A DNA stretch of 64,000 bases from Allodiplogaster sudhausi (lineage: Eukaryota; Nematoda; Chromadorea; Rhabditida; Diplogasteridae), in the NCBI GenBank assembly GCA_945643635.1, contig CALZFC010000096.1, forward strand, positions 186,001-250,000, given 5' to 3'. This document shows, in pieces, positions 19,760-32,776 of the stretch. Position 1 is the first letter of the stretch; every line of letters begins with the position of its first letter. The translations under genes and the position numbers were made by a program. The notes below the pieces were generated by a model. It worked only from the letters and a program-made list of their open reading frames with translations. It was not told the DNA's origin and did not search any database.

Positions 19760-22581
19760 TGCCACCTGCAGGAATCGAACCTGCGACCTTCGCTTTACAA
19801 GAGCGACGCTCTGCCCCTAAGCTAAGGTGGCTACGAGGGAACTCATGCAGGTCTGCATAATATTTGCCATCTATAGTGATCATCAGAAACGGAAATCAAA
19901 AAATTTGCCACCTGCAGGAATCGAACCTGCGACCTTCGCTTTACGAGAGCGACGCTCTGCCCCTGAGCCAAGGAGGCATGCAGACTATGCTTTTTCGAAA
20001 TTTCTGAATAGCATCCTTTTCCGATGTCATAAGCAAAAATTCAGATCTAAAACGATTGCCACCTGCAGGAATCGAACCTGCGACCTTCGCTTTACAAGAG
20101 CGACGCTCTGCCCCTAAGCTAAGGTGGCTACGAGGGAACTCATGCAGGTCTGCATAATATTTGCAGATCTATAGTGATCATCAGAAACGGAAATCAAAAA
20201 ATTTGCCACCTGCAGGAATCGAACCTGCGACCTTCGCTTTACAAGAGCGACGCTCTGCCCCTAAGCTAAGGTGGCTACGAGGGAACTCATGCAGGTCTGC
20301 ATAATATTTGTCCATCTATAGTGATCATCAGAAACGGAAATCAAAAATTTGCCACCTGCAGGAATCGAACCTGCGACCTTCGCTTTACGAGAGCGACGCT
20401 CTGCCCCTGAGCCAAGGAGGCATGCAGACTATGCTTTTTCGAAATTTCTGAATAGCATCCTTTTCCGATGTCATAAGCAAAAATTCAGATCTAAAACGAT
20501 TGCCACCTGCAGGAATCGAACCTGCGACCTTCGCTTTACAAGAGCGACGCTCTGCCCCTAAGCTAAGGTGGCTACGAGGGAACTCATGCAGGTCTGCATA
20601 ATATTTGTCCATCTGTAGCGTACATCAGAAACGGAATCAAAAAATTTGCCACCTGCAGGAATCGAACCTGCGACCTTCGCTTTACGAGAGCGACGCTCTG
20701 CCCCTGAGCCAAGGAGGCATGCAGACTATGCTTTTTCGAAATTTCTGAATAGCATCCTTTTCCGATGTCATAAGCAAAAATTCAGATCTAAAACGATTGC
20801 CACCTGCAGGAATCGAACCTGCGACCTTCGCTTTACAAGAGCGACGCTCTGCCCCTAAGCTAAGGTGGCTACGAGGGAACTCATGCAGGTCTGCATAATA
20901 TTTGTCCATCTATAGTGATCATCAGAAACGGAAATCAAAAAATTTGCCACCTGCAGGAATCGAACCTGCGACCTTCGCTTTACGAGAGCGACGCTCTGCC
21001 CCTGAGCCAAGGAGGCATGCAGACTATGCTTTTTCGAAATTTCTGAATAGCATCCTTTTCCGATGTCATAAGCAAAAATTCAGATCTAAAACGATTGCCA
21101 CCTGCAGGAATCGAACCTGCGACCTTCGCTTTACAAGAGCGACGCTCTGCCCCTAAGCTAAGGTGGCTACGAGGGAACTCATGCAGGTCTGCATAATATT
21201 TGCAGATCTATAGTGATCATCAGAAACGGAAATCAAAAAATTTGCCACCTGCAGGAATCGAACCTGCGACCTTCGCTTTACAAGAGCGACGCTCTGCCCC
21301 TAAGCTAAGGTGGCTACGAGGGAACTCATGCAGGTCTGCATAATATTTGCAGATCTATAGTGATCATCAGAAACGGAAATCAAAAAATTTGCCACCTGCA
21401 GGAATCGAACCTGCGACCTTCGCTTTACGAGAGCGACGCTCTGCCCCTGAGCCAAGGAGGCATGCAGACTATGCTTTTTCGAAATTTCTGAATAGCATCC
21501 TTTTCCGATGTCATAAGCAAAAATTCAGATCTAAAACGATTGCCACCTGCAGGAATCGAACCTGCGACCTTCGCTTTACAAGAGCGACGCTCTGCCCCTA
21601 AGCTAAGGTGGCTACGAGGGAACTCATGCAGGTCTGCATAATATTTGTCCATCTATAGTGATCATCAGAAACGGAAATCAAAAAATTTGCCACCTGCAGG
21701 AATCGAACCTGCGACCTTCGCTTTACGAGAGCGACGCTCTGCCCCTGAGCCAAGGAGGCATGCAGACTATGCTTTTTCGAAATTTCTGAATAGCATCCTT
21801 TTCCGATGTCATAAGCAAAAATTCAGATCTAAAACGATTGCCACCTGCAGGAATCGAACCTGCGACCTTCGCTTTACAAGAGCGACGCTCTGCCCCTAAG
21901 CTAAGGTGGCTACGAGGGAACTCATGCAGGTCTGCATAATATTTGCAGATCTATAGTGATCATCAGAAACGGAAATCAAAAAATTTGCCACCTGCAGGAA
22001 TCGAACCTGCGACCTTCGCTTTACAAGAGCGACGCTCTGCCCCTAAGCTAAGGTGGCTACGAGGGAACTCATGCAGGTCTGCATAATATTTGCAGATCTA
22101 TAGTGATCATCAGAAACGGAAATCAAAAAATTTGCCACCTGCAGGAATCGAACCTGCGACCTTCGCTTTACGAGAGCGACGCTCTGCCCCTGAGCCAAGG
22201 AGGCATGCAGACTAAGCTTTTTCGAAATTTCTGAATAGCATCCTTTTCCGATGTCATAAGCAAAAATTCAGATCTAAAACGATTGCCACCTGCAGGAATC
22301 GAACCTGCGACCTTCGCTTTACAAGAGCGACGCTCTGCCCCTAAGCTAAGGTGGCTACGAGGGAACTCATGCAGGTCTGCATAATATTTGTCCATCTATA
22401 GTGATCATCAGAAACGGAAATCAAAAAATTTGCCACCTGCAGGAATCGAACCTGCGACCTTCGCTTTACGAGAGCGACGCTCTGCCCCTGAGCCAAGGAG
22501 GCATGCAGACTAAGCTTTTTCGAAATTTCTGAATAGCATCCTTTTCCGATGTCATAAGCAAAAATTCAGATCTAAAACGAT

Positions 22582-22653
22582 TGCCACCTGCAGGAATCGA
22601 ACCTGCGACCTTCGCTTTACAAGAGCGACGCTCTGCCCCTAAGCTAAGGAGGC
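22582..22653 (-). tRNA. Chimeric tRNA-Thr(TGT): crossover between nucleotides 4 and 9
   Basis: TGT body through A9 but T4 and spacer B upstream, giving the U-U acceptor mismatch on a TGT tRNA. First of a class in zone II. Confidence 0.87.
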
Positions 22654-23624
22654 ATGCAGACTATGCTTTTTCGAAATTTCTGAATAGCATCCTTTTCCGA
22701 TGTCATAAGCAAAAATTCAGATCTAAAACGATTGCCACCTGCAGGAATCGAACCTGCGACCTTCGCTTTACAAGAGCGACGCTCTGCCCCTAAGCTAAGG
22801 TGGCTACGAGGGAACTCATGCAGGTCTGCATAATATTTGCAGATCTATAGTGATCATCAGAAACGGAAATCAAAAAATTTGCCACCTGCAGGAATCGAAC
22901 CTGCGACCTTCGCTTTACGAGAGCGACGCTCTGCCCCTGAGCCAAGGAGGCATGCAGACTATGCTTTTTCGAAATTTCTGAATAGCATCCTTTTCCGATG
23001 TCATAAGCAAAAATTCAGATCTAAAACGATTGCCACCTGCAGGAATCGAACCTGCGACCTTCGCTTTACAAGAGCGACGCTCTGCCCCTAAGCTAAGGTG
23101 GCTACGAGGGAACTCATGCAGGTCTGCATAATATTTGTCCATCTATAGTGATCATCAGAAACGGAATCAAAAAATTTGCCACCTGCAGGAATCGAACCTG
23201 CGACCTTCGCTTTACGAGAGCGACGCTCTGCCCCTGAGCCAAGGAGGCATGCAGACTATGCTTTTTCGAAATTTCTGAATAGCATCCTTTTCCGATGTCA
23301 TAAGCAAAAATTCAGATCTAAAACGATTGCCACCTGCAGGAATCGAACCTGCGACCTTCGCTTTACAAGAGCGACGCTCTGCCCCTAAGCTAAGGTGGCT
23401 ACGAGGGAACTCATGCAGGTCTGCATAATATTTGTCCATCTATAGTGTCATCAGAAACGGAAATCAAAAAATTTGCCACCTGCAGGAATCGAACCTGCGA
23501 CCTTCGCTTTACGAGAGCGACGCTCTGCCCCTGAGCCAAGGAGGCATGCAGACTATGCTTTTTCGAAATTTCTGAATAGCATCCTTTTCCGATGTCATAA
23601 GCAAAAATTCAGATCTAAAACGAT

Positions 23625-23696
23625 TGCCACCTGCAGGAATCGAACCTGCGACCTTCGCTTTACAAGAGCGACGCTCTGCCCCTAAGCTAAGGAGGC
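23625..23696 (-). tRNA. Chimeric tRNA-Thr(TGT), 4-9 crossover class
   Basis: Same body and flanks as 22582, 1043 bp later, with a standard CGT gene on its left (23474) and a standard TGT gene on its right (23776). Confidence 0.87.
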
Positions 23697-25112
23697 ATGC
23701 AGACTATGCTTTTTCGAAATTTCTGAATAGCATCCTTTTCCGATGTCATAAGCAAAAATTCAGATCTAAAACGATTGCCACCTGCAGGAATCGAACCTGC
23801 GACCTTCGCTTTACAAGAGCGACGCTCTGCCCCTAAGCTAAGGTGGCTACGAGGGAACTCATGCAGGTCTGCATAATATTTGCAGATCTATAGTGATCAT
23901 CAGAAACGGAAATCAAAAAATTTGCCACCTGCAGGAATCGAACCTGCGACCTTCGCTTTACGAGAGCGACGCTCTGCCCCTGAGCCAAGGAGGCATGCAG
24001 ACTAAGCTTTTTCGAAATTTCTGAATAGCATCCTTTTCCGATGTCATAAGCAAAAATTCAGATCTAAAACGATTGCCACCTGCAGGAATCGAACCTGCGA
24101 CCTTCGCTTTACAAGAGCGACGCTCTGCCCCTAAGCTAAGGTGGCTACGAGGGAACTCATGCAGGTCTGCATAATATTTGTCCATCTATAGTATCATCAG
24201 AAACGGAATCAAAAAATTTGCCACCTGCAGGAATCGAACCTGCGACCTTCGCTTTACGAGAGCGACGCTCTGCCCCTGAGCCAAGGAGGCATGCAGACTA
24301 TGCTTTTTCGAAATTTCTGAATAGCATCCTTTTCCGATGTCATAAGCAAAAATTCAGATCTAAAACGATTGCCACCTGCAGGAATCGAACCTGCGACCTT
24401 CGCTTTACAAGAGCGACGCTCTGCCCCTAAGCTAAGGTGGCTACGAGGGAACTCATGCAGGTCTGCATAATATTTGTCCATCTATAGTGATCATCAGAAA
24501 CGGAAATCAAAAAATTTGCCACCTGCAGGAATCGAACCTGCGACCTTCGCTTTACGAGAGCGACGCTCTGCCCCTGAGCCAAGGAGGCATGCAGACTATG
24601 CTTTTTCGAAATTTCTGAATAGCATCCTTTTCCGATGTCATAAGCAAAAATTCAGATCTAAAACGATTGCCACCTGCAGGAATCGAACCTGCGACCTTCG
24701 CTTTACAAGAGCGACGCTCTGCCCCTAAGCTAAGGTGGCTACGAGGGAACTCATGCAGGTCTGCATAATATTTGCAGATCTATAGTGATCATCAGAAACG
24801 GAAATCAAAAAATTTGCCACCTGCAGGAATCGAACCTGCGACCTTCGCTTTACAAGAGCGACGCTCTGCCCCTAAGCTAAGGTGGCTACGAGGGAACTCA
24901 TGCAGGTCTGCATAATATTTGCAGATCTATAGTGATCATCAGAAACGGAAATCAAAAAATTTGCCACCTGCAGGAATCGAACCTGCGACCTTCGCTTTAC
25001 GAGAGCGACGCTCTGCCCCTGAGCCAAGGAGGCATGCAGACTAAGCTTTTTCGAAATTTCTGAATAGCATCCTTTTCCGATGTCATAAGCAAAAATTCAG
25101 ATCTAAAACGAT

Positions 25113-25184
25113 TGCCACCTGCAGGAATCGAACCTGCGACCTTCGCTTTACAAGAGCGACGCTCTGCCCCTAAGCTAAGGTGGC
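25113..25184 (-). tRNA. Standard tRNA-Thr(TGT) with spacer B upstream
   Basis: The gene body is entirely TGT-type with a paired acceptor, but spacer B lies upstream, so the exchange occurred 5' of nucleotide 4. The following spacer has lost the C of its ttcgaa motif. Confidence 0.88.
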
Positions 25185-26005
25185 ATGCAGACTATGCTTT
25201 TTGAAATTTCTGAATAGCATCCTTTTCCGATGTCATAAGCAAAAATTCAGATCTAAAACGATTGCCACCTGCAGGAATCGAACCTGCGACCTTCGCTTTA
25301 CAAGAGCGACGCTCTGCCCCTAAGCTAAGGTGGCTACGAGGGAACTCATGCAGGTCTGCATAATATTTGCAGATCTATAGTGATCATCAGAAACGGAAAT
25401 CAAAAAATTTGCCACCTGCAGGAATCGAACCTGCGACCTTCGCTTTACAAGAGCGACGCTCTGCCCCTAAGCTAAGGTGGCTACGAGGGAACTCATGCAG
25501 GTCTGCATAATATTTGCAGATCTATAGTGATCATCAGAAACGGAAATCAAAAAATTTGCCACCTGCAGGAATCGAACCTGCGACCTTCGCTTTACGAGAG
25601 CGACGCTCTGCCCCTGAGCCAAGGAGGCATGCAGACTAAGCTTTTTCGAAATTTCTGAATAGCATCCTTTTCCGATGTCATAAGCAAAAATTCAGATCTA
25701 AAACGATTGCCACCTGCAGGAATCGAACCTGCGACCTTCGCTTTACAAGAGCGACGCTCTGCCCCTAAGCTAAGGTGGCTACGAGGGAACTCATGCAGGT
25801 CTGCATAATATTTGTCCATCTATAGTGTACATCAGAAACGGAAATCAAAAAATTTGCCACCTGCAGGAATCGAACCTGCGACCTTCGCTTTACGAGAGCG
25901 ACGCTCTGCCCCTGAGCCAAGGAGGCATGCAGACTATGCTTTTTCGAAATTTCTGAATAGCATCCTTTTCCGATGTCATAAGCAAAAATTCAGATCTAAA
26001 ACGAT

Positions 26006-26077
26006 TGCCACCTGCAGGAATCGAACCTGCGACCTTCGCTTTACAAGAGCGACGCTCTGCCCCTAAGCCAAGGAGGC
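26006..26077 (-). tRNA. Chimeric tRNA-Thr(TGT): crossover between nucleotides 9 and 13
   Basis: TGT anticodon and T13, but CGT-type G9 and T4 with spacer B upstream. First of nine intact copies that mark the higher-order repeats of zone II. Confidence 0.87.
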
Positions 26078-26454
26078 ATGCAGACTATGCTTTTTCGAAA
26101 TTTCTGAATAGCATCCTTTTCCGATGTCATAAGCAAAAATTCAGATCTAAAACGATTGCCACCTGCAGGAATCGAACCTGCGACCTTCGCTTTACAAGAG
26201 CGACGCTCTGCCCCTAAGCTAAGGTGGCTACGAGGGAACTCATGCAGGTCTGCATAATATTTGTCCATCTATAGTGATCATCAGAAACGGAAATCAAAAA
26301 ATTTGCCACCTGCAGGAATCGAACCTGCGACCTTCGCTTTACGAGAGCGACGCTCTGCCCCTGAGCCAAGGAGGCATGCAGACTATGCTTTTTCGAAATT
26401 TCTGAATAGCATCCTTTTCCGATGTCATAAGCAAAAATTCAGATCTAAAACGAT

Positions 26455-26526
26455 TGCCACCTGCAGGAATCGAACCTGCGACCTTCGCTTTACAAGAGCG
26501 ACGCTCTGCCCCTAAGCTAAGGAGGC
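26455..26526 (-). tRNA. Chimeric tRNA-Thr(TGT), 4-9 crossover class
   Basis: Follows a 9-13 class chimera (26006) by 449 bp; this pairing recurs at 28537/28986 and 32256/32705. Confidence 0.87.
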
Positions 26527-27793
26527 ATGCAGACTATGCTTTTTCGAAATTTCTGAATAGCATCCTTTTCCGATGTCATAAGCAAAAATTCAGATCTAAA
26601 ACGATTGCCACCTGCAGGAATCGAACCTGCGACCTTCGCTTTACAAGAGCGACGCTCTGCCCCTAAGCTAAGGTGGCTACGAGGGAACTCATGCAGGTCT
26701 GCATAATATTTGCAGATCTATAGTGATCATCAGAAACGGAAATCAAAAAATTTGCCACCTGCAGGAATCGAACCTGCGACCTTCGCTTTACAAGAGCGAC
26801 GCTCTGCCCCTAAGCTAAGGTGGCTACGAGGGAACTCATGCAGGTCTGCATAATATTTGCAGATCTATAGTGATCATCAGAAACGGAAATAAAAAAATTT
26901 GCCACCTGCAGGAATCGAACCTGCGACCTTCGCTTTACGAGAGCGACGCTCTGCCCCTGAGCCAAGGAGGCATGCAGACTATGCTTTTTCGAAATTTCTG
27001 AATAGCATCCTTTTCCGATGTCATAAGCAAAAATTCAGATCTAAAACGATTGCCACCTGCAGGAATCGAACCTGCGACCTTCGCTTTACAAGAGCGACGC
27101 TCTGCCCCTAAGCTAAGGTGGCTACGAGGGAACTCATGCAGGTCTGCATAATATTTGTCCATCTATAGTGATCATCAGAAACGGAAATCAAAAAATTTGC
27201 CACCTGCAGGAATCGAACCTGCGACCTTCGCTTTACGAGAGCGACGCTCTGCCCCTGAGCCAAGGAGGCATGCAGACTATGCTTTTTCGAAATTTCTGAA
27301 TAGCATCCTTTTCCGATGTCATAAGCAAAAATTCAGATCTAAAACGATTGCCACCTGCAGGAATCGAACCTGCGACCTTCGCTTTACAAGAGCGACGCTC
27401 TGCCCCTAAGCTAAGGTGGCTACGAGGGAACTCATGCAGGTCTGCATAATATTTGCAGATCTATAGTGATCATCAGAAACGGAAATCAAAAAATTTGCCA
27501 CCTGCAGGAATCGAACCTGCGACCTTCGCTTTACGAGAGCGACGCTCTGCCCCTGAGCCAAGGAGGCATGCAGACTATGCTTTTTCGAAATTTCTGAATA
27601 GCATCCTTTTCCGATGTCATAAGCAAAAATTCAGATCTAAAACGATTGCCACCTGCAGGAATCGAACCTGCGACCTTCGCTTTACAAGAGCGACGCTCTG
27701 CCCCTAAGCTAAGGTGGCTACGAGGGAACTCATGCAGGTCTGCATAATATTTGCAGATCTATAGTGATCATCAGAAACGGAAATCAAAAAATT

Positions 27794-27865
27794 TGCCACC
27801 TGCAGGAATCGAACCTGCGACCTTCGCTTTACGAGAGCGACGCTCTGCCCCTGAGCTAAGGAGGC
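27794..27865 (-). tRNA. Mosaic tRNA-Thr(CGT) with A9 and spacer A upstream
   Basis: Gene body as at 6317 (T4 and A9) but the upstream flank is spacer A (tacgaggg), so the gene sits between two A spacers and a TGT gene follows at 27941. A zone II form; the same arrangement recurs at 35532 and, with a spacer variant, at 41183. Confidence 0.84.
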
Positions 27866-28536
27866 TACGAGGGAACTCATGCAGGTCTGCATAATATTTG
27901 CAGATCTATAGTGATCATCAGAAACGGAAATCAAAAAATTTGCCACCTGCAGGAATCGAACCTGCGACCTTCGCTTTACAAGAGCGACGCTCTGCCCCTA
28001 AGCTAAGGTGGCTACGAGGGAACTCATGCAGGTCTGCATAATATTTGCAGATCTATAGTGATCATCAGAAACGGAAATCAAAAAATTTGCCACCTGCAGG
28101 AATCGAACCTGCGACCTTCGCTTTACGAGAGCGACGCTCTGCCCCTGAGCCAAGGAGGCATGCAGACTATGCTTTTTCGAAATTTCTGAATAGCATCCTT
28201 TTCCGATGTCATAAGCAAAAATTCAGATCTAAAACGATTGCCACCTGCAGGAATCGAACCTGCGACCTTCGCTTTACAAGAGCGACGCTCTGCCCCTAAG
28301 CTAAGGTGGCTACGAGGGAACTCATGCAGGTCTGCATAATATTTGTCCATCTATAGTGATCATCAGAAACGGAAATCAAAAAATTTGCCACCTGCAGGAA
28401 TCGAACCTGCGACCTTCGCTTTACGAGAGCGACGCTCTGCCCCTGAGCCAAGGAGGCATGCAGACTATGCTTTTTCGAAATTTCTGAATAGCATCCTTTT
28501 CCGATGTCATAAGCAAAAATTCAGATCTAAAACGAT

Positions 28537-28608
28537 TGCCACCTGCAGGAATCGAACCTGCGACCTTCGCTTTACAAGAGCGACGCTCTGCCCCTAAGCC
28601 AAGGAGGC
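28537..28608 (-). tRNA. Chimeric tRNA-Thr(TGT), 9-13 class
   Basis: 2531 bp after the copy at 26006, with the same three genes following (TGT, CGT, 4-9 chimera). Confidence 0.87.
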
Positions 28609-28985
28609 ATGCAGACTATGCTTTTTCGAAATTTCTGAATAGCATCCTTTTCCGATGTCATAAGCAAAAATTCAGATCTAAAACGATTGCCACCTGCAGG
28701 AATCGAACCTGCGACCTTCGCTTTACAAGAGCGACGCTCTGCCCCTAAGCTAAGGTGGCTACGAGGGAACTCATGCAGGTCTGCATAATATTTGTCCATC
28801 TATAGTGATCATCAGAAACGGAAATCAAAAAATTTGCCACCTGCAGGAATCGAACCTGCGACCTTCGCTTTACGAGAGCGACGCTCTGCCCCTGAGCCAA
28901 GGAGGCATGCAGACTATGCTTTTTCGAAATTTCTGAATAGCATCCTTTTCCGATGTCATAAGCAAAAATTCAGATCTAAAACGAT

Positions 28986-29057
28986 TGCCACCTGCAGGAA
29001 TCGAACCTGCGACCTTCGCTTTACAAGAGCGACGCTCTGCCCCTAAGCTAAGGAGGC
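28986..29057 (-). tRNA. Chimeric tRNA-Thr(TGT), 4-9 crossover class
   Basis: Second member of the 449-bp chimera pairing (28537 and 28986). Confidence 0.87.
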
Positions 29058-30177
29058 ATGCAGACTATGCTTTTTCGAAATTTCTGAATAGCATCCTTTT
29101 CCGATGTCATAAGCAAAAATTCAGATCTAAAACGATTGCCACCTGCAGGAATCGAACCTGCGACCTTCGCTTTACAAGAGCGACGCTCTGCCCCTAAGCT
29201 AAGGTGGCTACGAGGGAACTCATGCAGGTCTGCATAATATTTGCAGATCTATAGTGATCATCAGAAACGGAAATCAAAAAATTTGCCACCTGCAGGAATC
29301 GAACCTGCGACCTTCGCTTTACAAGAGCGACGCTCTGCCCCTAAGCTAAGGTGGCTACGAGGGAACTCATGCAGGTCTGCATAATATTTGCAGATCTATA
29401 GTGATCATCAGAAACGGAAATCAAAAAATTTGCCACCTGCAGGAATCGAACCTGCGACCTTCGCTTTACGAGAGCGACGCTCTGCCCCTGAGCCAAGGAG
29501 GCATGCAGACTATGCTTTTTCGAAATTTCTGAATAGCATCCTTTTCCGATGTCATAAGCAAAAATTCAGATCTAAAACGATTGCCACCTGCAGGAATCGA
29601 ACCTGCGACCTTCGCTTTACAAGAGCGACGCTCTGCCCCTAAGCTAAGGTGGCTACGAGGGAACTCATGCAGGTCTGCATAATATTTGTCCATCTATAGT
29701 GATCATCAGAAACGGAAATCAAAAAATTTGCCACCTGCAGGAATCGAACCTGCGACCTTCGCTTTACGAGAGCGACGCTCTGCCCCTGAGCCAAGGAGGC
29801 ATGCAGACTATGCTTTTTCGAAATTTCTGAATAGCATCCTTTTCCGATGTCATAAGCAAAAATTCAGATCTAAAACGATTGCCACCTGCAGGAATCGAAC
29901 CTGCGACCTTCGCTTTACAAGAGCGACGCTCTGCCCCTAAGCTAAGGTGGCTACGAGGGAACTCATGCAGGTCTGCATAATATTTGTCCATCTATAGTGA
30001 TCATCAGAAACGGAAATCAAAAAATTTGCCACCTGCAGGAATCGAACCTGCGACCTTCGCTTTACGAGAGCGACGCTCTGCCCCTGAGCCAAGGAGGCAT
30101 GCAGACTATGCTTTTTCGAAATTTCTGAATAGCATCCTTTTCCGATGTCATAAGCAAAAATTCAGATCTAAAACGAT

Positions 30178-30249
30178 TGCCACCTGCAGGAATCGAACCT
30201 GCGACCTTCGCTTTACAAGAGCGACGCTCTGCCCCTAAGCTAAGGTGGC
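30178..30249 (-). tRNA. TGT gene with spacer B upstream
   Basis: Same class as 25113, with an intact ttcgaa in the following spacer. It is followed by a TGT gene and an A-x-A TGT gene at 30475. Confidence 0.88.
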
Positions 30250-31515
30250 ATGCAGACTATGCTTTTTCGAAATTTCTGAATAGCATCCTTTTCCGATGTC
30301 ATAAGCAAAAATTCAGATCTAAAACGATTGCCACCTGCAGGAATCGAACCTGCGACCTTCGCTTTACAAGAGCGACGCTCTGCCCCTAAGCTAAGGTGGC
30401 TACGAGGGAACTCATGCAGGTCTGCATAATATTTGCAGATCTATAGTGATCATCAGAAACGGAAATCAAAAAATTGCCACCTGCAGGAATCGAACCTGCG
30501 ACCTTCGCTTTACAAGAGCGACGCTCTGCCCCTAAGCTAAGGTGGCTACGAGGGAACTCATGCAGGTCTGCATAATATTTGCAGATCTATAGTGATCATC
30601 AGAAACGGAAATCAAAAAATTTGCCACCTGCAGGAATCGAACCTGCGACCTTCGCTTTACGAGAGCGACGCTCTGCCCCTGAGCCAAGGAGGCATGCAGA
30701 CTATGCTTTTTCGAAATTTCTGAATAGCATCCTTTTCCGATGTCATAAGCAAAAATTCAGATCTAAAACGATTGCCACCTGCAGGAATCGAACCTGCGAC
30801 CTTCGCTTTACAAGAGCGACGCTCTGCCCCTAAGCTAAGGTGGCTACGAGGGAACTCATGCAGGTCTGCATAATATTTGTCCATCTATAGTGATCATCAG
30901 AAACGGAAATCAAAAAATTTGCCACCTGCAGGAATCGAACCTGCGACCTTCGCTTTACGAGAGCGACGCTCTGCCCCTGAGCCAAGGAGGCATGCAGACT
31001 ATGCTTTTTCGAAATTTCTGAATAGCATCCTTTTCCGATGTCATAAGCAAAAATTCAGATCTAAAACGATTGCCACCTGCAGGAATCGAACCTGCGACCT
31101 TCGCTTTACAAGAGCGACGCTCTGCCCCTAAGCTAAGGTGGCTACGAGGGAACTCATGCAGGTCTGCATAATATTTGCAGATCTATAGTGATCATCAGAA
31201 ACGGAAATCAAAAAATTTGCCACCTGCAGGAATCGAACCTGCGACCTTCGCTTTACGAGAGCGACGCTCTGCCCCTGAGCCAAGGAGGCATGCAGACTAT
31301 GCTTTTTCGAAATTTCTGAATAGCATCCTTTTCCGATGTCATAAGCAAAAATTCAGATCTAAAACGATTGCCACCTGCAGGAATCGAACCTGCGACCTTC
31401 GCTTTACAAGAGCGACGCTCTGCCCCTAAGCTAAGGTGGCTACGAGGGAACTCATGCAGGTCTGCATAATATTTGCAGATCTATAGTGATCATCAGAAAC
31501 GGAAATCAAAAAATT

Positions 31516-31587
31516 TGCCACCTGCAGGAATCGAACCTGCGACCTTCGCTTTACGAGAGCGACGCTCTGCCCCTGAGCCAAGGAGGC
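31516..31587 (-). tRNA. Standard tRNA-Thr(CGT) with spacer A upstream
   Basis: The CGT body is complete including T4, but spacer A (tgcgaggg variant) lies upstream. The reciprocal of the TGT-with-spacer-B class; found once. Confidence 0.87.
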
Positions 31588-32255
31588 TGCGAGGGAACTC
31601 ATGCAGGTCTGCATAATATTTGCAGATCTATAGTGATCATCAGAAACGGATCTAAAAATTGCCACCTGCAGGAATCGAACCTGCGACCTTCGCTTTACAA
31701 GAGCGACGCTCTGCCCCTAAGCTAAGGTGGCTACGAGGGAACTCATGCAGGTCTGCATAATATTTGCAGATCTATAGTGATCATCAGAAACGGAAATCAA
31801 AAAATTTGCCACCTGCAGGAATCGAACCTGCGACCTTCGCTTTACGAGAGCGACGCTCTGCCCCTGAGCCAAGGAGGCATGCAGACTAAGCTTTTTCGAA
31901 ATTTCTGAATAGCATCCTTTTCCGATGTCATAAGCAAAAATTCAGATCTAAAACGATTGCCACCTGCAGGAATCGAACCTGCGACCTTCGCTTTACAAGA
32001 GCGACGCTCTGCCCCTAAGCTAAGGTGGCTACGAGGGAACTCATGCAGGTCTGCATAATATTTGTCCATCTATAGTGATCATCAGAAACGGAAATCAAAA
32101 AATTTGCCACCTGCAGGAATCGAACCTGCGACCTTCGCTTTACGAGAGCGACGCTCTGCCCCTGAGCCAAGGAGGCATGCAGACTATGCTTTTTCGAAAT
32201 TTCTGAATAGCATCCTTTTCCGATGTCATAAGCAAAAATTCAGATCTAAAACGAT

Positions 32256-32327
32256 TGCCACCTGCAGGAATCGAACCTGCGACCTTCGCTTTACAAGAGC
32301 GACGCTCTGCCCCTAAGCCAAGGAGGC
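32256..32327 (-). tRNA. Chimeric tRNA-Thr(TGT), 9-13 class
   Basis: 3719 bp after 28537. The intervening block carries two further irregular genes (30178 and 31516). Confidence 0.87.
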
Positions 32328-32704
32328 ATGCAGACTATGCTTTTTCGAAATTTCTGAATAGCATCCTTTTCCGATGTCATAAGCAAAAATTCAGATCTAA
32401 AACGATTGCCACCTGCAGGAATCGAACCTGCGACCTTCGCTTTACAAGAGCGACGCTCTGCCCCTAAGCTAAGGTGGCTACGAGGGAACTCATGCAGGTC
32501 TGCATAATATTTGTCCATCTATAGTGATCATCAGAAACGGAAATCAAAAAATTTGCCACCTGCAGGAATCGAACCTGCGACCTTCGCTTTACGAGAGCGA
32601 CGCTCTGCCCCTGAGCCAAGGAGGCATGCAGACTATGCTTTTTCGAAATTTCTGAATAGCATCCTTTTCCGATGTCATAAGCAAAAATTCAGATCTAAAA
32701 CGAT

Positions 32705-32776
32705 TGCCACCTGCAGGAATCGAACCTGCGACCTTCGCTTTACAAGAGCGACGCTCTGCCCCTAAGCTAAGGAGGC
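32705..32776 (-). tRNA. Chimeric tRNA-Thr(TGT), 4-9 crossover class
   Basis: Third member of the 449-bp chimera pairing (32256 and 32705). Confidence 0.87.

Larger units (their letters stand above)
16476..23847 (-). tRNA. Index of 51 tRNA-Thr genes, 16476-23847
   Basis: Left ends, star = separate entry: C16476* C16569 T16720 C16867 T17018 C17165 T17316 C17463 T17614 C17761 T17912 C18059* C18152* C18303* T18454 C18602 T18753 C18900 T19051 C19198* C19291* C19442* T19593 T19760 C19906 T20057 T20204 C20350 T20501 C20647 T20798 C20945 T21096 T21243 C21390 T21541 C21688 T21839 T21986 C22133 T22284 C22431 T22582* T22733 C22880 T23031 C23177 T23328 C23474 T23625* T23776. The change from zone I to zone II falls near 19.7-20.2 kb. 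T20204, T21243 and T21986 are A-x-A copies. Confidence 0.92.
23923..31878 (-). tRNA. Index of 54 tRNA-Thr genes, 23923-31878
   Basis: Left ends, star = separate entry: C23923 T24074 C24219 T24370 C24517 T24668 T24815 C24962 T25113* T25263 T25410 C25557 T25708 C25855 T26006* T26157 C26304 T26455* T26606 T26753 C26900 T27051 C27198 T27349 C27496 T27647 C27794* T27941 C28088 T28239 C28386 T28537* T28688 C28835 T28986* T29137 T29284 C29431 T29582 C29729 T29880 C30027 T30178* T30329 T30475 C30622 T30773 C30920 T31071 C31218 T31369 C31516* T31660 C31807. A-x-A TGT copies: 24815, 25410, 26753, 27941, 29284, 30475, 31660. Confidence 0.92.
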
